Source: Nocardioides anomalus (GTDB lineage: Bacteria > Actinomycetota > Actinomycetes > Propionibacteriales > Nocardioidaceae). From it: a DNA stretch of 64,000 nucleotides. Below, piece after piece: positions 1-9,363 of the stretch. Each line of letters begins with the position of its first letter. Within the stretch, counting starts at the first letter, position 1. The stretch lies in the NCBI RefSeq assembly GCF_011046535.1, contig NZ_CP049257.1, forward strand, positions 4,340,001 through 4,404,000, given 5' to 3'. Both the position numbers and the translations under genes were made by a program. Below the pieces are notes generated by a model. That model was not told where the DNA came from and ran no database searches. It was given only the letters and a program-made list of their open reading frames with translations.

Positions 1-1033
<1,033 letters not shown>

Positions 1034-1056
1034 GCTCCGCAACCTACGCTCGCGGG

Positions 1057-2211
1057 ATGGGGCTGCACACGAGCCGGCGCGGGCTGCTGATCGGCGGCGC
1101 CGCGGTGTCGCTGGCGGCGTGCTCCTCGGAGTCCGACCCCGGCCCGACGAGCACGCCGAACCCCGCCCCGTCCCCCTCCACCGCGCCGGCGAGCAGCGCC
1201 CCGCCCACGCCCACGCCCACGCCGACCCCCACGGCCAGTGCCGCCCCGCGACCGCGCGTGGCCGGCGAGGTCGCCACCGGCCTGGCCGTGCCGTGGGGCG
1301 TCGCCTTCCTGCCCGACGGGTCCGCGCTCGTCGGCGAGCGCGACACCGGACGGCTGCTGCGGGTCACCGGGTCGGGCCTCGACACCGTGGCCACGCTCGA
1401 CGTGCGCAGCCGGCTCGACGAGGGCGGCGAGACCGGCCTCCTCGGCCTGGCCCTGCACCCGGACTTCGCGAGCAACCGGCTGGTCTACGCCTACCTCTCG
1501 ACCGACGACGACAACCGGGTCGTGCGCGCGACGTACGACGGTCGCCTCGGCACGCCCGAGCCGGTCCTCACCGGCATCGCGACGTCGACGCACCACAACG
1601 GCGGTGGGCTGGCCTTCGGTCCGGACGGGTGGCTCTACGTCAGCACCGGCGACGCCGAGGACACCGGCACGGCGCAGGACCGCGCGTCGCTCAACGGCAA
1701 GGTGCTGCGCGTCACCGACACCGGCGCGCCCGCGCCGGACAACCCCTTCGGCAACCGGACCTGGAGCCTCGGGCACCGCAACGTCGAGGGGCTGCGGTTC
1801 GACGACCAGGGCCGGCTGTGGGCCGCCGAGTTCGGCGACAAGGGTGCCGACGAGCTCAACCTGATCCGCCGCGGGAAGGACTACGGCTGGCCCGACGTCG
1901 AGGGCTCCGACGGCGCCGGCGGGTACGCCGACCCGGTCGCGCAGTGGCCGGTCGACCAGTGCTCGCCGAGCGGCGTCGCGGTGGCCGCCGGACGCGCCTG
2001 GCTGGGCGCGCTGCGGGGCGAGTGCCTGTGGTCGGTGGTCCTCGACGGCCCCGACGCCGGGCGCGCCGAGCGGCACCTGGACGGCCGCTACGGGCGGCTC
2101 CGGTCGGTGGTCGCCGCACCCGACGGCTCGCTCTGGGTGACGACCTCCAACCGCGACGGTCGCACCACTCCCCGGGAGGGGGACGACCGCATCCTCCGGG
2201 TGAGCCTCTGA
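1057..2211 (+). CDS. PQQ-dependent sugar dehydrogenase family lipoprotein
   Basis: A 384-residue exported protein. The N-terminus has paired arginines (SRRGLLIGG) followed by a lipobox ending LAAC, so it is probably a Tat-exported lipoprotein anchored through Cys22. A Pro/Thr/Ser-rich linker follows to about residue 65. The rest resembles the glucose/sorbosone dehydrogenase beta-propeller: [14 protein letters not shown] near the start of the domain, then [27 protein letters not shown] and GHRNVEGL. Family members oxidise sugars with PQQ, but many actinobacterial relatives have no proven substrate. The start at 1057 is chosen because it gives a clean signal sequence. It sits 23 bp from the divergent paaK start. 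Confidence 0.85.
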   Translation: MGLHTSRRGLLIGGAAVSLAACSSESDPGPTSTPNPAPSPSTAPASSAPPTPTPTPTPTASAAPRPRVAGEVATGLAVPWGVAFLPDGSALVGERDTGRLLRVTGSGLDTVATLDVRSRLDEGGETGLLGLALHPDFASNRLVYAYLSTDDDNRVVRATYDGRLGTPEPVLTGIATSTHHNGGGLAFGPDGWLYVSTGDAEDTGTAQDRASLNGKVLRVTDTGAPAPDNPFGNRTWSLGHRNVEGLRFDDQGRLWAAEFGDKGADELNLIRRGKDYGWPDVEGSDGAGGYADPVAQWPVDQCSPSGVAVAAGRAWLGALRGECLWSVVLDGPDAGRAERHLDGRYGRLRSVVAAPDGSLWVTTSNRDGRTTPREGDDRILRVSL

Positions 2212-2263
2212 GATACGAAAGTCGGTGTCGACCGGTCGGCGACCGCCGGTAGCGTGAGGCCAC

Positions 2264-4384
2264 GTGTTCGGTGCTCTGGGTCGCCTCGCCTCTCGTCGTC
2301 CGTGGTTCGTCATCGCCGCCTGGGTGGTGATCTACGTCCTCGTCGTCGCGCTCGCCCCCAAGTTCGAGTCGACCCAGGACCAGGCGGATTTCCTGCCCCG
2401 CCACTACGAGTCGATCAAGGCCGCGGAGCTGCAGGCCGACGAGTTCCCGTCCGAGGACACCACCGGCGCGATCGTCGTCTTCGACCGCAAGGACGGGGAG
2501 AAGCTGAGCGAGGCCGACACCGCCGAGATCCAGCAGGTCGTCGACGGGCTCGACGGCAAGCTGGGCAAGGCCTTCACCGGCATCCAGGCCACGCCGCCGT
2601 CGGAGAACGGCCTGGTGCAGATCGCGGTGGTCGGGCTGTCCGACGACGTCACGGGCTACGACGACGCGTCGTTCGACTCGGTCGAGAAGCTGCGCGAGGA
2701 CCTGACGGACGCGGTCACCGGCGACCTGCAGTACGGCGTGACCGGGCAGGTCGCGCAGGGCTACGACCAGCAGGAGTCCGGCAACAACGCGCTGCTCATC
2801 GTGGGCGTGGCCACCGTCGTGCTCATCGTGCTGCTGCTCGCGATCATCTTCCGCAGCGTGCTGATCTGCCTGTTGCCGATCGTCACCGTCGGCGCGATCC
2901 TGACCCCGATCTCGATGGGGCTGATCGCCACCGCCAACAAGCTGTTCGACCTCAAGGCCAGCACCGACGTGGAGACGATCCTGGTCGTCGTCCTCTACGG
3001 CATCGGCACCGACTACCTGCTGTTCTTCCTGTTCCGCTACCGCGAGCGCCTGCGTGAGGGCGAGGAGAAGCGCGAGGCCGTGGCCCACGCCCTGGAGCGG
3101 GCCGGCGAGGCCATCGCCTCGGCCGGTGGCGCGGTCATCGTCGCCTTCATGGCGCTGATCCTGAGCTCGCTCGGCATCTTCCGCTCGCTCGGCCCGGCCC
3201 TGGCCATCGCCGTCGCGGTGACCCTGCTGGCCGCGCTCACGCTGATCCCCGCCCTGGCGACGCTGCTGGGCCGCGCGCTGTTCTGGCCGTCGAAGAAGTA
3301 CCTCGTCGAGCCCAAGTCCGCGCGCTTCGAGGCCGTCGGCCGTTCCCTGGGCCGGCACCCCGGCCGCTACGCCATCGCCTCCGGCGGCGTGCTCGCCCTG
3401 CTGGCCCTGGCCGCACTGACCTTCAACCCGACGTTCGACCTCGGCTCGAGCGGCACCTCCGACACCGCGGAGTCGGCCGTCGCCCTCAAGACCCTGGAGA
3501 AGGGCTACCCGGCCGGCGCCACCGACCCCACCGTCGTGCTGCTGCACTCGACCGACGACCAGCCGCTGGGCCAGGACGCGATGACCGAGTTCGGCACGGC
3601 GCTGAGCGCGGCGAAGGGCGTGGCCCAGGTCGGGCCGCCCACGCCGTCCAAGAGCGGCACGACGGCGTCGTACAGCGTGTTCCTGAACGGCGACCCGGCC
3701 TCAGACGCCTCGATCGCCGACGTCAAGGGCCCGATCCGCACCGCGGCGCACGACGCGGCGCCCGACGGCACCGAGGCCCTGGTCGGCGGGACCACGTCGA
3801 TCTTCGTGGACTTCCAGGCCGCGATGAACCGCGACTACTCGGTCGTGTTCCCGGTCGCCGCGCTCATCATCGCCGTCATCCTGGCCCTGCTGCTGCGGAG
3901 CCTGGTCGCGCCGTGGTACCTCATGGCCTCGGTCGGCCTCGGCTTCGGCGCCACCCTCGGCGCGACGTCCCTGGTCTTCCAGAACCTGCTGGGCGACTCC
4001 GGGCTGATCTTCCTGCTGCCGATCTACATCTACCTGTTCGTGGTCGCGCTCGGCACCGACTACAACATCTTGATGGTGGCCCGGCTGCGCGAGGAGGCCC
4101 GTGAGGGGCTCGACAGCCGCAACGCGGCCGCCGAGGCGGTCAAGCACGCCGGGCCGACCATCGCCGCCGCCGGCGTCATCCTGGCCGGCACCTTCGGCTC
4201 CCTGATGCTCGCCGGCAACAGCCTGCTGTCCTCGATGGGCTTCGCGCTGTCCTTCGGCATCATCGTCTCGGCCTTCGTCACCTCGATGTTCTTCACCCCG
4301 GCGCTCACCGCGCTCATCGGCCGCGCCGCCTGGTGGCCGGGGCACGGCGACGAGAAGCGGGAAGCGGCGCCCGCGGAGGTCTAG
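2264..4384 (+). CDS. MMPL family membrane transporter
   Basis: A 706-residue RND-type exporter of the MMPL family, which moves lipids or hydrophobic compounds across the actinobacterial membrane using the proton gradient. A first membrane helix at about residues 14-32 is followed by an external domain, then a block of about five helices (about 172-345). The pattern repeats in the second half with a helix near 365-385, an external domain to about 520 and a final helix block. Paired GTDYLLFFLFRYRE and GTDYNILMVARLRE segments are the conserved Asp-containing helices that carry protons in the family. GTG at 2264 is the start. The substrate cannot be read from the sequence, and neighbours give no lipid-synthesis context. 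Confidence 0.9.
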   Translation: MFGALGRLASRRPWFVIAAWVVIYVLVVALAPKFESTQDQADFLPRHYESIKAAELQADEFPSEDTTGAIVVFDRKDGEKLSEADTAEIQQVVDGLDGKLGKAFTGIQATPPSENGLVQIAVVGLSDDVTGYDDASFDSVEKLREDLTDAVTGDLQYGVTGQVAQGYDQQESGNNALLIVGVATVVLIVLLLAIIFRSVLICLLPIVTVGAILTPISMGLIATANKLFDLKASTDVETILVVVLYGIGTDYLLFFLFRYRERLREGEEKREAVAHALERAGEAIASAGGAVIVAFMALILSSLGIFRSLGPALAIAVAVTLLAALTLIPALATLLGRALFWPSKKYLVEPKSARFEAVGRSLGRHPGRYAIASGGVLALLALAALTFNPTFDLGSSGTSDTAESAVALKTLEKGYPAGATDPTVVLLHSTDDQPLGQDAMTEFGTALSAAKGVAQVGPPTPSKSGTTASYSVFLNGDPASDASIADVKGPIRTAAHDAAPDGTEALVGGTTSIFVDFQAAMNRDYSVVFPVAALIIAVILALLLRSLVAPWYLMASVGLGFGATLGATSLVFQNLLGDSGLIFLLPIYIYLFVVALGTDYNILMVARLREEAREGLDSRNAAAEAVKHAGPTIAAAGVILAGTFGSLMLAGNSLLSSMGFALSFGIIVSAFVTSMFFTPALTALIGRAAWWPGHGDEKREAAPAEV

Positions 4385-4577
4385 GGCCCGTCGCTCGGCG
4401 GCGAAGCCGCACCGGCACGTCGGGGTGGCCCGCGCGTGGCCCGAACGGGTCACGCGGAGCAGGTCCCGAGTCCACGACGATGGGCGGGCGGCGCGTCCCC
4501 CATCCCGAAGGGAGCCGAGGGTCGCCTGACGGGGCCGCGCCCGACCTGCCGTCCAGGCACCCCCGAGAGGAACACCC

Positions 4578-5267
4578 GTGAAGCGACCCACCCACCCACT
4601 GCCGCTGGTCGTCGTCGCGGTCGTCGCGCTCGTGCTCGGCTCCGTCGGCACCGCGAGCGCGTCCGGACTGACCAAGGGGGCGGTGAAGAAGATCGCCGCC
4701 TCGGTCGTCGAGAAGAAGGCGGGAAAGCTGTCCGTCGCCCACGCGGCGACGGCAGGCAGTGCTGACAGCGCCGCGAACGCCGGCGGTCTCGCCGGCCAGT
4801 CGCCGACGACCTACCTCAACCGGGCCGCCTCCTCGACCAAGCCGCCCGGTCCGCAGCCCCTGGCCGCGGGTTCCGCCACCGAGGTCCTCCCACCCGTCGC
4901 CCTCGTGCTGCCCGCCGGCGTCAACGCCGTCGCGGTGCACGCCGGCCTCGCGTACCTCAGCACGACGGCGACGTACACCAGCACGTGGTACGCCGTCGAC
5001 ACGGCGTGCAGCACGCTGAGCGGGTTCGGGTTCGACCACCGCATGCAGGGCGGCGCCAGCGCCACCGGCACCGGGAGCTCGCTCGACGTCCTGCAGCCGT
5101 TGGCGGCCGGGAGCTCCCACACGTTCCGACTGTGCGCGTTCTCCGAGGGGGCGTCCTACGTCTACAGCCCTCAGCTGCTCGTCGAGACCATCGCGCTCAA
5201 CGGCACGGGCGGGACGGGCTTCGCGGCCGCGGCGGGCTCGGGGAGCACCGCTCCGGTCGCGCGCTGA
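4578..5267 (+). CDS. Secreted protein of unknown function
   Basis: A 229-residue protein with a strong signal peptide (residues 1-28, ending ASAS), preceded by a GAGAGGAAC ribosome site and a GTG start. After the signal is a Lys/Ala-rich stretch and then an Ala-Gly-Ser-Asn segment ending in a GLAGQSPTTYLNR motif. The C-terminal 150 residues look beta-rich with two Cys residues in the middle. I do not recognise a catalytic motif. The Ala/Asn-rich linker followed by a beta domain suggests a surface or matrix protein. It stands alone between the MMPL gene and a convergent secreted protein gene. Confidence 0.7.
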   Translation: MKRPTHPLPLVVVAVVALVLGSVGTASASGLTKGAVKKIAASVVEKKAGKLSVAHAATAGSADSAANAGGLAGQSPTTYLNRAASSTKPPGPQPLAAGSATEVLPPVALVLPAGVNAVAVHAGLAYLSTTATYTSTWYAVDTACSTLSGFGFDHRMQGGASATGTGSSLDVLQPLAAGSSHTFRLCAFSEGASYVYSPQLLVETIALNGTGGTGFAAAAGSGSTAPVAR

Positions 5268-5288
5268 GGGCGCCTCCGGTGCGCGGGG

Positions 5289-6101
5289 TCAGCCCCGGCC
5301 GCGCAGACAGATCGTGGGCGGGTTCTTGGCCAGCTTGCGCAGCGGCAGCGTGGACATGGTCAGCGTGAGCCACTCGCTGGTGAGGTAGCGCGCCTTGCCG
5401 ATGCCCACGTCGGCCACGGTGCCGGCCTGCGCGCCGACGTACCGGTCGAGCCAGTAGTCCGCGCCGGCGCTGGCCAGGTAGCGGGCCAGGTGCCGCTCGT
5501 CGGGGCCGTTGGGGTCGTCCATGATCACCCGCGCCGAGTAGACCGCCACCACTCCGCCGACGTCGTGCGGGTCGATGGGCGCGCGGCCGCGGATGGAGTA
5601 GAGGTGGAAGTTCCAGCCGCCGCCCAGGGTCGCCGACACCGCGCCGCCCGGCTCGTCGCGCAGGTCGGCGGTCTTGCTGGCGTTGCCGGCGAAGTCCTCG
5701 ACGTAGTTGGCGCCGTTCACGCGCTTGGAGGCGTTCGCCGAGCGCCACCTGCCCGTGCGCCGGGACAGGATCCAGAGCCCGATGTCCTTGCACGAGACCC
5801 GCACGTTGCGCGCCGGGCTGCCGGCCGCGTCCTCGTAGACCTGGCCCCACGCGCTCACCGCGGTGAACCCGTGCCGCGCCGGGTGGTTGCCCACGCCGAC
5901 GCGGGGACCCTTGGCCCAGTTGTACGTCGAGGGCACGCCGTGCATGCGCCCGGCGTGCTGGCCGACCATGTCGTGCGCGAGGAGCCCCGCCACGTGGTCC
6001 AGGGGCGCGCAGTGCGCGGCCAGGGCCGGCTCCGGGAGGCCGAGCGCGGCCACCGGCGCCACCGCCGCGCCGCCCAACAGGGATCGTCTGCTCACGGACA
6101 C
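5289..6101 (-). CDS. Tat-exported protein of unknown function
   Basis: About 270 residues. The N-terminus carries SRRSLLGGAAV followed by a hydrophobic stretch and ALA, a Tat signal peptide. The mature part has Trp- and Tyr-rich segments (YNWAKGPRVGVGN, GGGWNFHLYSIRG) and two pairs of possible disulfide Cys residues, but no motif I can assign. GTG at 6101 is preferred; GTG at 6095 is also in frame and keeps the twin-arginine motif, and the open frame extends up to 6140. It is convergent with the 4578 gene and divergent from the HAD gene at 6187. Confidence 0.68.
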   Translation of the reverse strand: MSVSRRSLLGGAAVAPVAALGLPEPALAAHCAPLDHVAGLLAHDMVGQHAGRMHGVPSTYNWAKGPRVGVGNHPARHGFTAVSAWGQVYEDAAGSPARNVRVSCKDIGLWILSRRTGRWRSANASKRVNGANYVEDFAGNASKTADLRDEPGGAVSATLGGGWNFHLYSIRGRAPIDPHDVGGVVAVYSARVIMDDPNGPDERHLARYLASAGADYWLDRYVGAQAGTVADVGIGKARYLTSEWLTLTMSTLPLRKLAKNPPTICLRGRG

Positions 6102-6186
6102 GGTCCACGAACCTAGGACAGACGCCGTGGCGTCAGCCAACCCCGGTCACCGGTGGTCCGCACCGCCGGGTGGGCACCGTCACACC

Positions 6187-6810
6187 GTGCCCCGCTACGA
6201 CGCCGTCCTCTTCGACCTGCTCTCCGCCCTGCTCGACTCGTGGTCGCTCTGGGACGACGTGGCCGGCGACGAGGCGACGGGTCGACGGTGGCGGCACCGC
6301 TACCTGGCGATCACCTACGCCACCGGCGCCTACGTGCCGTACGAGGACCTGGTCGCCCGGGCGGCCGCGGACGAGGGCCTCGACCCGGGGCTCCCGGGCG
6401 AGCTGGTCCGGCGCTGGGACGAGCTCGCGCCCTGGCCCGAGGCGCCGGGCGTGGTGGCCGCCCTGGCCGAGCACGCCCGCGTCGGCGTGGTCACCAACTG
6501 CTCGGTGCCGCTGGGGCGGCGGGCGGCGGCCCGGGTGGGCGTGCCGTTCGACGTCGTGGTCACCGCGGAGGAGGCCGGCGCCTACAAGCCGCGCCCGACG
6601 GCGTACCTCCGGGCCGCGGACGAGCTCGGCCTGGCCCCGGACCGGGTGCTGTTCGTGGCCGGCTCCCGCTACGACCTGGCCGGCGCGGCAGGTGCCGGGC
6701 TGGACGTGTGGTGGCACAACCGGGTCGGTCTCGACGGCGACCCCGACCACCCGCCGGTGGCCGAGCACCCCACGCTGGACGTGCTGCCGGGGTTCCTCAC
6801 GAGTGGCTAG
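6187..6810 (+). CDS. HAD-like hydrolase with altered motif I
   Basis: A 207-residue cytoplasmic protein of the haloacid dehalogenase fold. The nucleophile Asp10 is in FDLLSALLD, motif II is VVTNCS, the motif III Lys is in GAYKPRPTAY, and motif IV is FVAGSRYDLAGAAGAG. Phosphatases of this family have Asp two residues after the nucleophile and L-2-haloacid dehalogenases have Tyr there; this protein has Leu12. It may therefore be a dehalogenase-like enzyme, a weak phosphatase or a non-catalytic relative. The GTG start at 6187 gives the conserved N-terminus; the frame remains open well upstream. The next gene follows after 9 bp. Confidence 0.78.
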   Translation: MPRYDAVLFDLLSALLDSWSLWDDVAGDEATGRRWRHRYLAITYATGAYVPYEDLVARAAADEGLDPGLPGELVRRWDELAPWPEAPGVVAALAEHARVGVVTNCSVPLGRRAAARVGVPFDVVVTAEEAGAYKPRPTAYLRAADELGLAPDRVLFVAGSRYDLAGAAGAGLDVWWHNRVGLDGDPDHPPVAEHPTLDVLPGFLTSG

Positions 6811-6819
6811 CGTGCCCCC

Positions 6820-7170
6820 GTGGCGTGCGCGATCGCGGACTTCGTGGAGCTGGTCCGCCAGCTCGACGACGTGGGGCAGCGCGACCGTGAGCACTGGTCG
6901 GCGTACACCACCGGCGGTCGGACCTTCGGCTACCTGTGGCCGCGGACCAGCACGGTCGGCCTCAAGCAGACCATCGCCGAGCAGGCGGCCCTCGTGGCCG
7001 AGCGGCCGGAGGTCTTCGAGGTGCAGTTCACCGGTGGCGGCTTCGGGTGGGTGGTGTGCCGCCTCGACGGGCTGGAGCGCGACGAGCTCGCCGAGCTGAC
7101 CTTCGAGGCCTGGCGGCTGACGGCGCCGGCCGCGCTGGTGGAGGCCCGCGCGGACCGGCTGCCGGTGTGA
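6820..7170 (+). CDS. MmcQ/YjbR family protein
   Basis: A 116-residue protein with a GTG start 9 bp after the HAD gene, so the two are probably co-transcribed. It resembles the small MmcQ/YjbR fold (a double-wing DNA-binding-like domain), with TFGYLWPRTSTVGLK in the middle and the closing WRLTAPAALVEAR typical of the family. The biochemical role of this family is not settled. No signal peptide or membrane segment is present. It converges on the 7175 gene with 4 bp between stops. Confidence 0.6.
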   Translation: MACAIADFVELVRQLDDVGQRDREHWSAYTTGGRTFGYLWPRTSTVGLKQTIAEQAALVAERPEVFEVQFTGGGFGWVVCRLDGLERDELAELTFEAWRLTAPAALVEARADRLPV

Positions 7171-7174
7171 GCCG

Positions 7175-7744
7175 CTAGTTGGAGCCCGTGGTGATCATCT
7201 GCTCCCAGTCGTCGGCGCTGACGCCGTCGGCGGTGAAGAAGGAGTACTGACCGATCCCCTCGTCGCGGGTCTGCACGAACAGCCCCTCCTTCCCGATCTC
7301 CGGGCTGGTGCCGACCCAGGCCTTGACCAGCCAGCCCGTGTCGGGCGCTCCGGTGAGGTCGACCGCACGGGCGTCGGCGGGCGGCCGGACCCCGAGGAAG
7401 AGCAGCTCGGCCGGCGACGGCGTGCCCTCGGCGTGCCGGTAGCTCAGGGTCATCCCGGCCAGCTCGAGGGTGTCGGTGACGAGGGCGGGCGCGGTGGGCG
7501 TGCCCGTCGGCGCAGCGCTGGCGCTGGGGCTGGTCACCGGTACGGCGGGCGCCGCGGAGCGCGTGCCGCCGTCGAGCTGCGGCAGCACCAGGACGGCGGC
7601 GGCCGCGGCGGCGACGGGTACGGCGGTCAGGGGCGCGGCCAGCGACCGGCGCGGGGCGGGCACGCGCCCGGCGTACCTCAGGTGGGCGGTCTCGTCCCTC
7701 ATCGCGGCGGACAGCTCGCGCAGCAGGTCGTCATCGGTGAGCAT
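7175..7744 (-). CDS. Membrane-anchored partner of the SigE-family sigma factor (possible anti-sigma)
   Basis: A 189-residue protein. The first 28 residues are a short cytoplasmic segment containing DDDLLRELSAAMRDE. One membrane helix follows at about residues 37-54, then a Ser/Ala/Pro/Thr linker and an external domain. Its start overlaps the end of the upstream sigma-factor gene by 14 bp, so the two are translationally linked. This layout (short cytoplasmic N-terminus, one helix, external sensor) is common for proteins encoded next to SigE-family sigma factors in actinobacteria. It lacks a zinc-finger anti-sigma motif, so an anti-sigma role is an inference from position only. Confidence 0.62.
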   Translation of the reverse strand: MLTDDDLLRELSAAMRDETAHLRYAGRVPAPRRSLAAPLTAVPVAAAAAAVLVLPQLDGGTRSAAPAVPVTSPSASAAPTGTPTAPALVTDTLELAGMTLSYRHAEGTPSPAELLFLGVRPPADARAVDLTGAPDTGWLVKAWVGTSPEIGKEGLFVQTRDEGIGQYSFFTADGVSADDWEQMITTGSN

Positions 7745-8237
7745 CGGCGTTCTCCTTCGGGGTGGTGAGCGCGACCCGCAGGGCGGCGAGGGCGCGCGAG
7801 GTCTGTGACTTGACGGTCCCGGTGCTGACCCCGAGGGTCCGCGCGGTCTCCTCGACCGACAGGTCGTCGAAGAAGCGCAGCACGAGCACCGCCCGCTGCC
7901 CCTCCGGCAGCCCGCGCGCGGCCCGGACCAGCAGGTCGCGGTCGAGCAGGGGCTCGGCGTCCGGGAGAGGCACGTCGAGGGTGAGCGGCGCCTCGGCGGG
8001 CCGGCGGCCCAGCAGGCGCCACCGGTCCTTGGCCAGGTTGGCCACGACGGTCCGGGCGTAGGCCTCGGGCGCGGACCGGGCCGTGCGCCACCGGCGAGCG
8101 GTCCGCAGCAGCGCGGTCTGGACCACGTCCTCGGCGTGCCCGGCGTCGCCGGTCAGGAGGTACGCCGTGCGCACCAGCCGGTCCGAGGACGCGGCCACGA
8201 AGGCCTCGAACTCACGCTTGTCCCGGCCGCTGATCAC
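7731..8237 (-). CDS. SigE-family ECF RNA polymerase sigma factor
   Basis: A 168-residue extracytoplasmic-function sigma factor of the actinobacterial SigE family. Region 2 runs from EFEAFVAASSDRLVRTAYLL through HAEDVVQTALLRTARRW. Region 4 contains LPEGQRAVLVLRFFDDLSVE and the helix-turn-helix VSTGTVKSQTSRALAALR. The start is GTG at 8237 with a GAGGAG ribosome site upstream. It directs RNA polymerase to a regulon that cannot be read from the window. The membrane protein overlapping its 3' end is the likely control partner. Confidence 0.88.
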   Translation of the reverse strand: MISGRDKREFEAFVAASSDRLVRTAYLLTGDAGHAEDVVQTALLRTARRWRTARSAPEAYARTVVANLAKDRWRLLGRRPAEAPLTLDVPLPDAEPLLDRDLLVRAARGLPEGQRAVLVLRFFDDLSVEETARTLGVSTGTVKSQTSRALAALRVALTTPKENADAHR

Positions 8238-8288
8238 GGTCTGCTCCTCGTCACAACCGTCTGAACGCCGACCGGAGCGGTCGGGTTG

Positions 8289-9113
8289 TCAGCGGTGAGC
8301 GGTTTCCCGCGACAGCGCGAGCGTGGTCGGCTGCTCGCCCGCGTCGTCCGCGGGGACCTTGGGCCGCACGATGCGGCTGGCCACCGCGAGCAGGGCCAGG
8401 GCGACGACGCCGTCCATCCAGTAGTGGTTGGCGGTCACGACGACCACCACGACGGTGAGGGCCAGGTGCAGGGTGGCGACCCAGGCCAGCCACTTGGGCC
8501 CGGTCCGGTGCAGGACGTAGGCGATGAGGGCCGCCCAGCCCACGTGGAGGCTCGGCATGGCCGCGAACTGGTTGGCCAGGTCGCCGCTCGCGCCGGCGTA
8601 GGCATCCGGGCCGAGGACGGCCATGGTGTCCACGAAGCCCCACTGCGGGAACATCCGCGGCGGTGCGAGGGGGTAGAGGATGTGCACCACGAGCGCGGCG
8701 CCGGTGAGCGCGATGACCAGGTTGCGCGCCCAGACGTACTCCCAGCGGGGGCGGAAGACGTAGCCCCAGACCAGGAACGCGATCATCGCCGGGAAGTGCA
8801 CCGAGACGTAGTAGACGTTAGCCGCGTGCAGCCAGGCGTCGGAGGGGACCAGGGCCTGCAGGTCGGCCTCGGAGGGCAGCCGCAGCACGTGCTCGAGGCG
8901 GTGCACGAACTCGGCGTGGTGGCGGGCGTCGACGACCTCGTCGCGGGCGAGCAGGCGACCGAGCCGGTAGAACTCGAAGAGCACCGCCACCAGCACCAGC
9001 TCGCGCAGCGCCGACAGCGCCGCGGGACCGACCCGGTCCACGGTGCGCGACAGGGCGCGGCCTGCCGTCCGGCGTACCGGGTTCGGCGCTTGGCCGGGGT
9101 GCACCATCGTCAT
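8289..9113 (-). CDS. PAP2 superfamily membrane phosphatase
   Basis: A 274-residue polytopic membrane protein. The PAP2 catalytic motifs are AMPSLHVGWA (His acid/base) and NHYWMDGVV (second His and Asp). Around these are about five membrane helices. This arrangement matches the inositolphosphotransferase/lipid phosphatase branch of PAP2 proteins. The ATG at 9113 is chosen because a strong GGAGGAGGT ribosome site lies 6 bp upstream; the frame continues to 9152. Upstream is a 250-bp region shared with the divergent phospholipase D gene. Confidence 0.8.
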   Translation of the reverse strand: MTMVHPGQAPNPVRRTAGRALSRTVDRVGPAALSALRELVLVAVLFEFYRLGRLLARDEVVDARHHAEFVHRLEHVLRLPSEADLQALVPSDAWLHAANVYYVSVHFPAMIAFLVWGYVFRPRWEYVWARNLVIALTGAALVVHILYPLAPPRMFPQWGFVDTMAVLGPDAYAGASGDLANQFAAMPSLHVGWAALIAYVLHRTGPKWLAWVATLHLALTVVVVVVTANHYWMDGVVALALLAVASRIVRPKVPADDAGEQPTTLALSRETAHR

Positions 9114-9363
9114 CAAGACACCTCCTCCCGCTGGTCTATCGGGTCCCAACACCGGAACGCCACTGGGTATGTCCCCAACTCGACCCTGATCTGACCGCTC
9201 CAGACCTCAGGGCTCATCGGGGGCACGCCGGGACCCTCTCGTCCCTGCCGATGAGGCAGTACCGCGAACCGCGTCGCACAATGCCAGCTGGGAGAGCGAA
9301 CCTCCGGCCCCGTCCGCGCGTCTTCGGTAGTGCGGAGGGAGTCTCCGGCAGATTGGGGTGCAC

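Noticed and set aside
7175..7744. Classical zinc-finger anti-sigma factor next to the SigE-family sigma gene
   Set aside because: The N-terminal domain has no HxxxCxxC motif, so only a positional inference of an anti-sigma role is kept.
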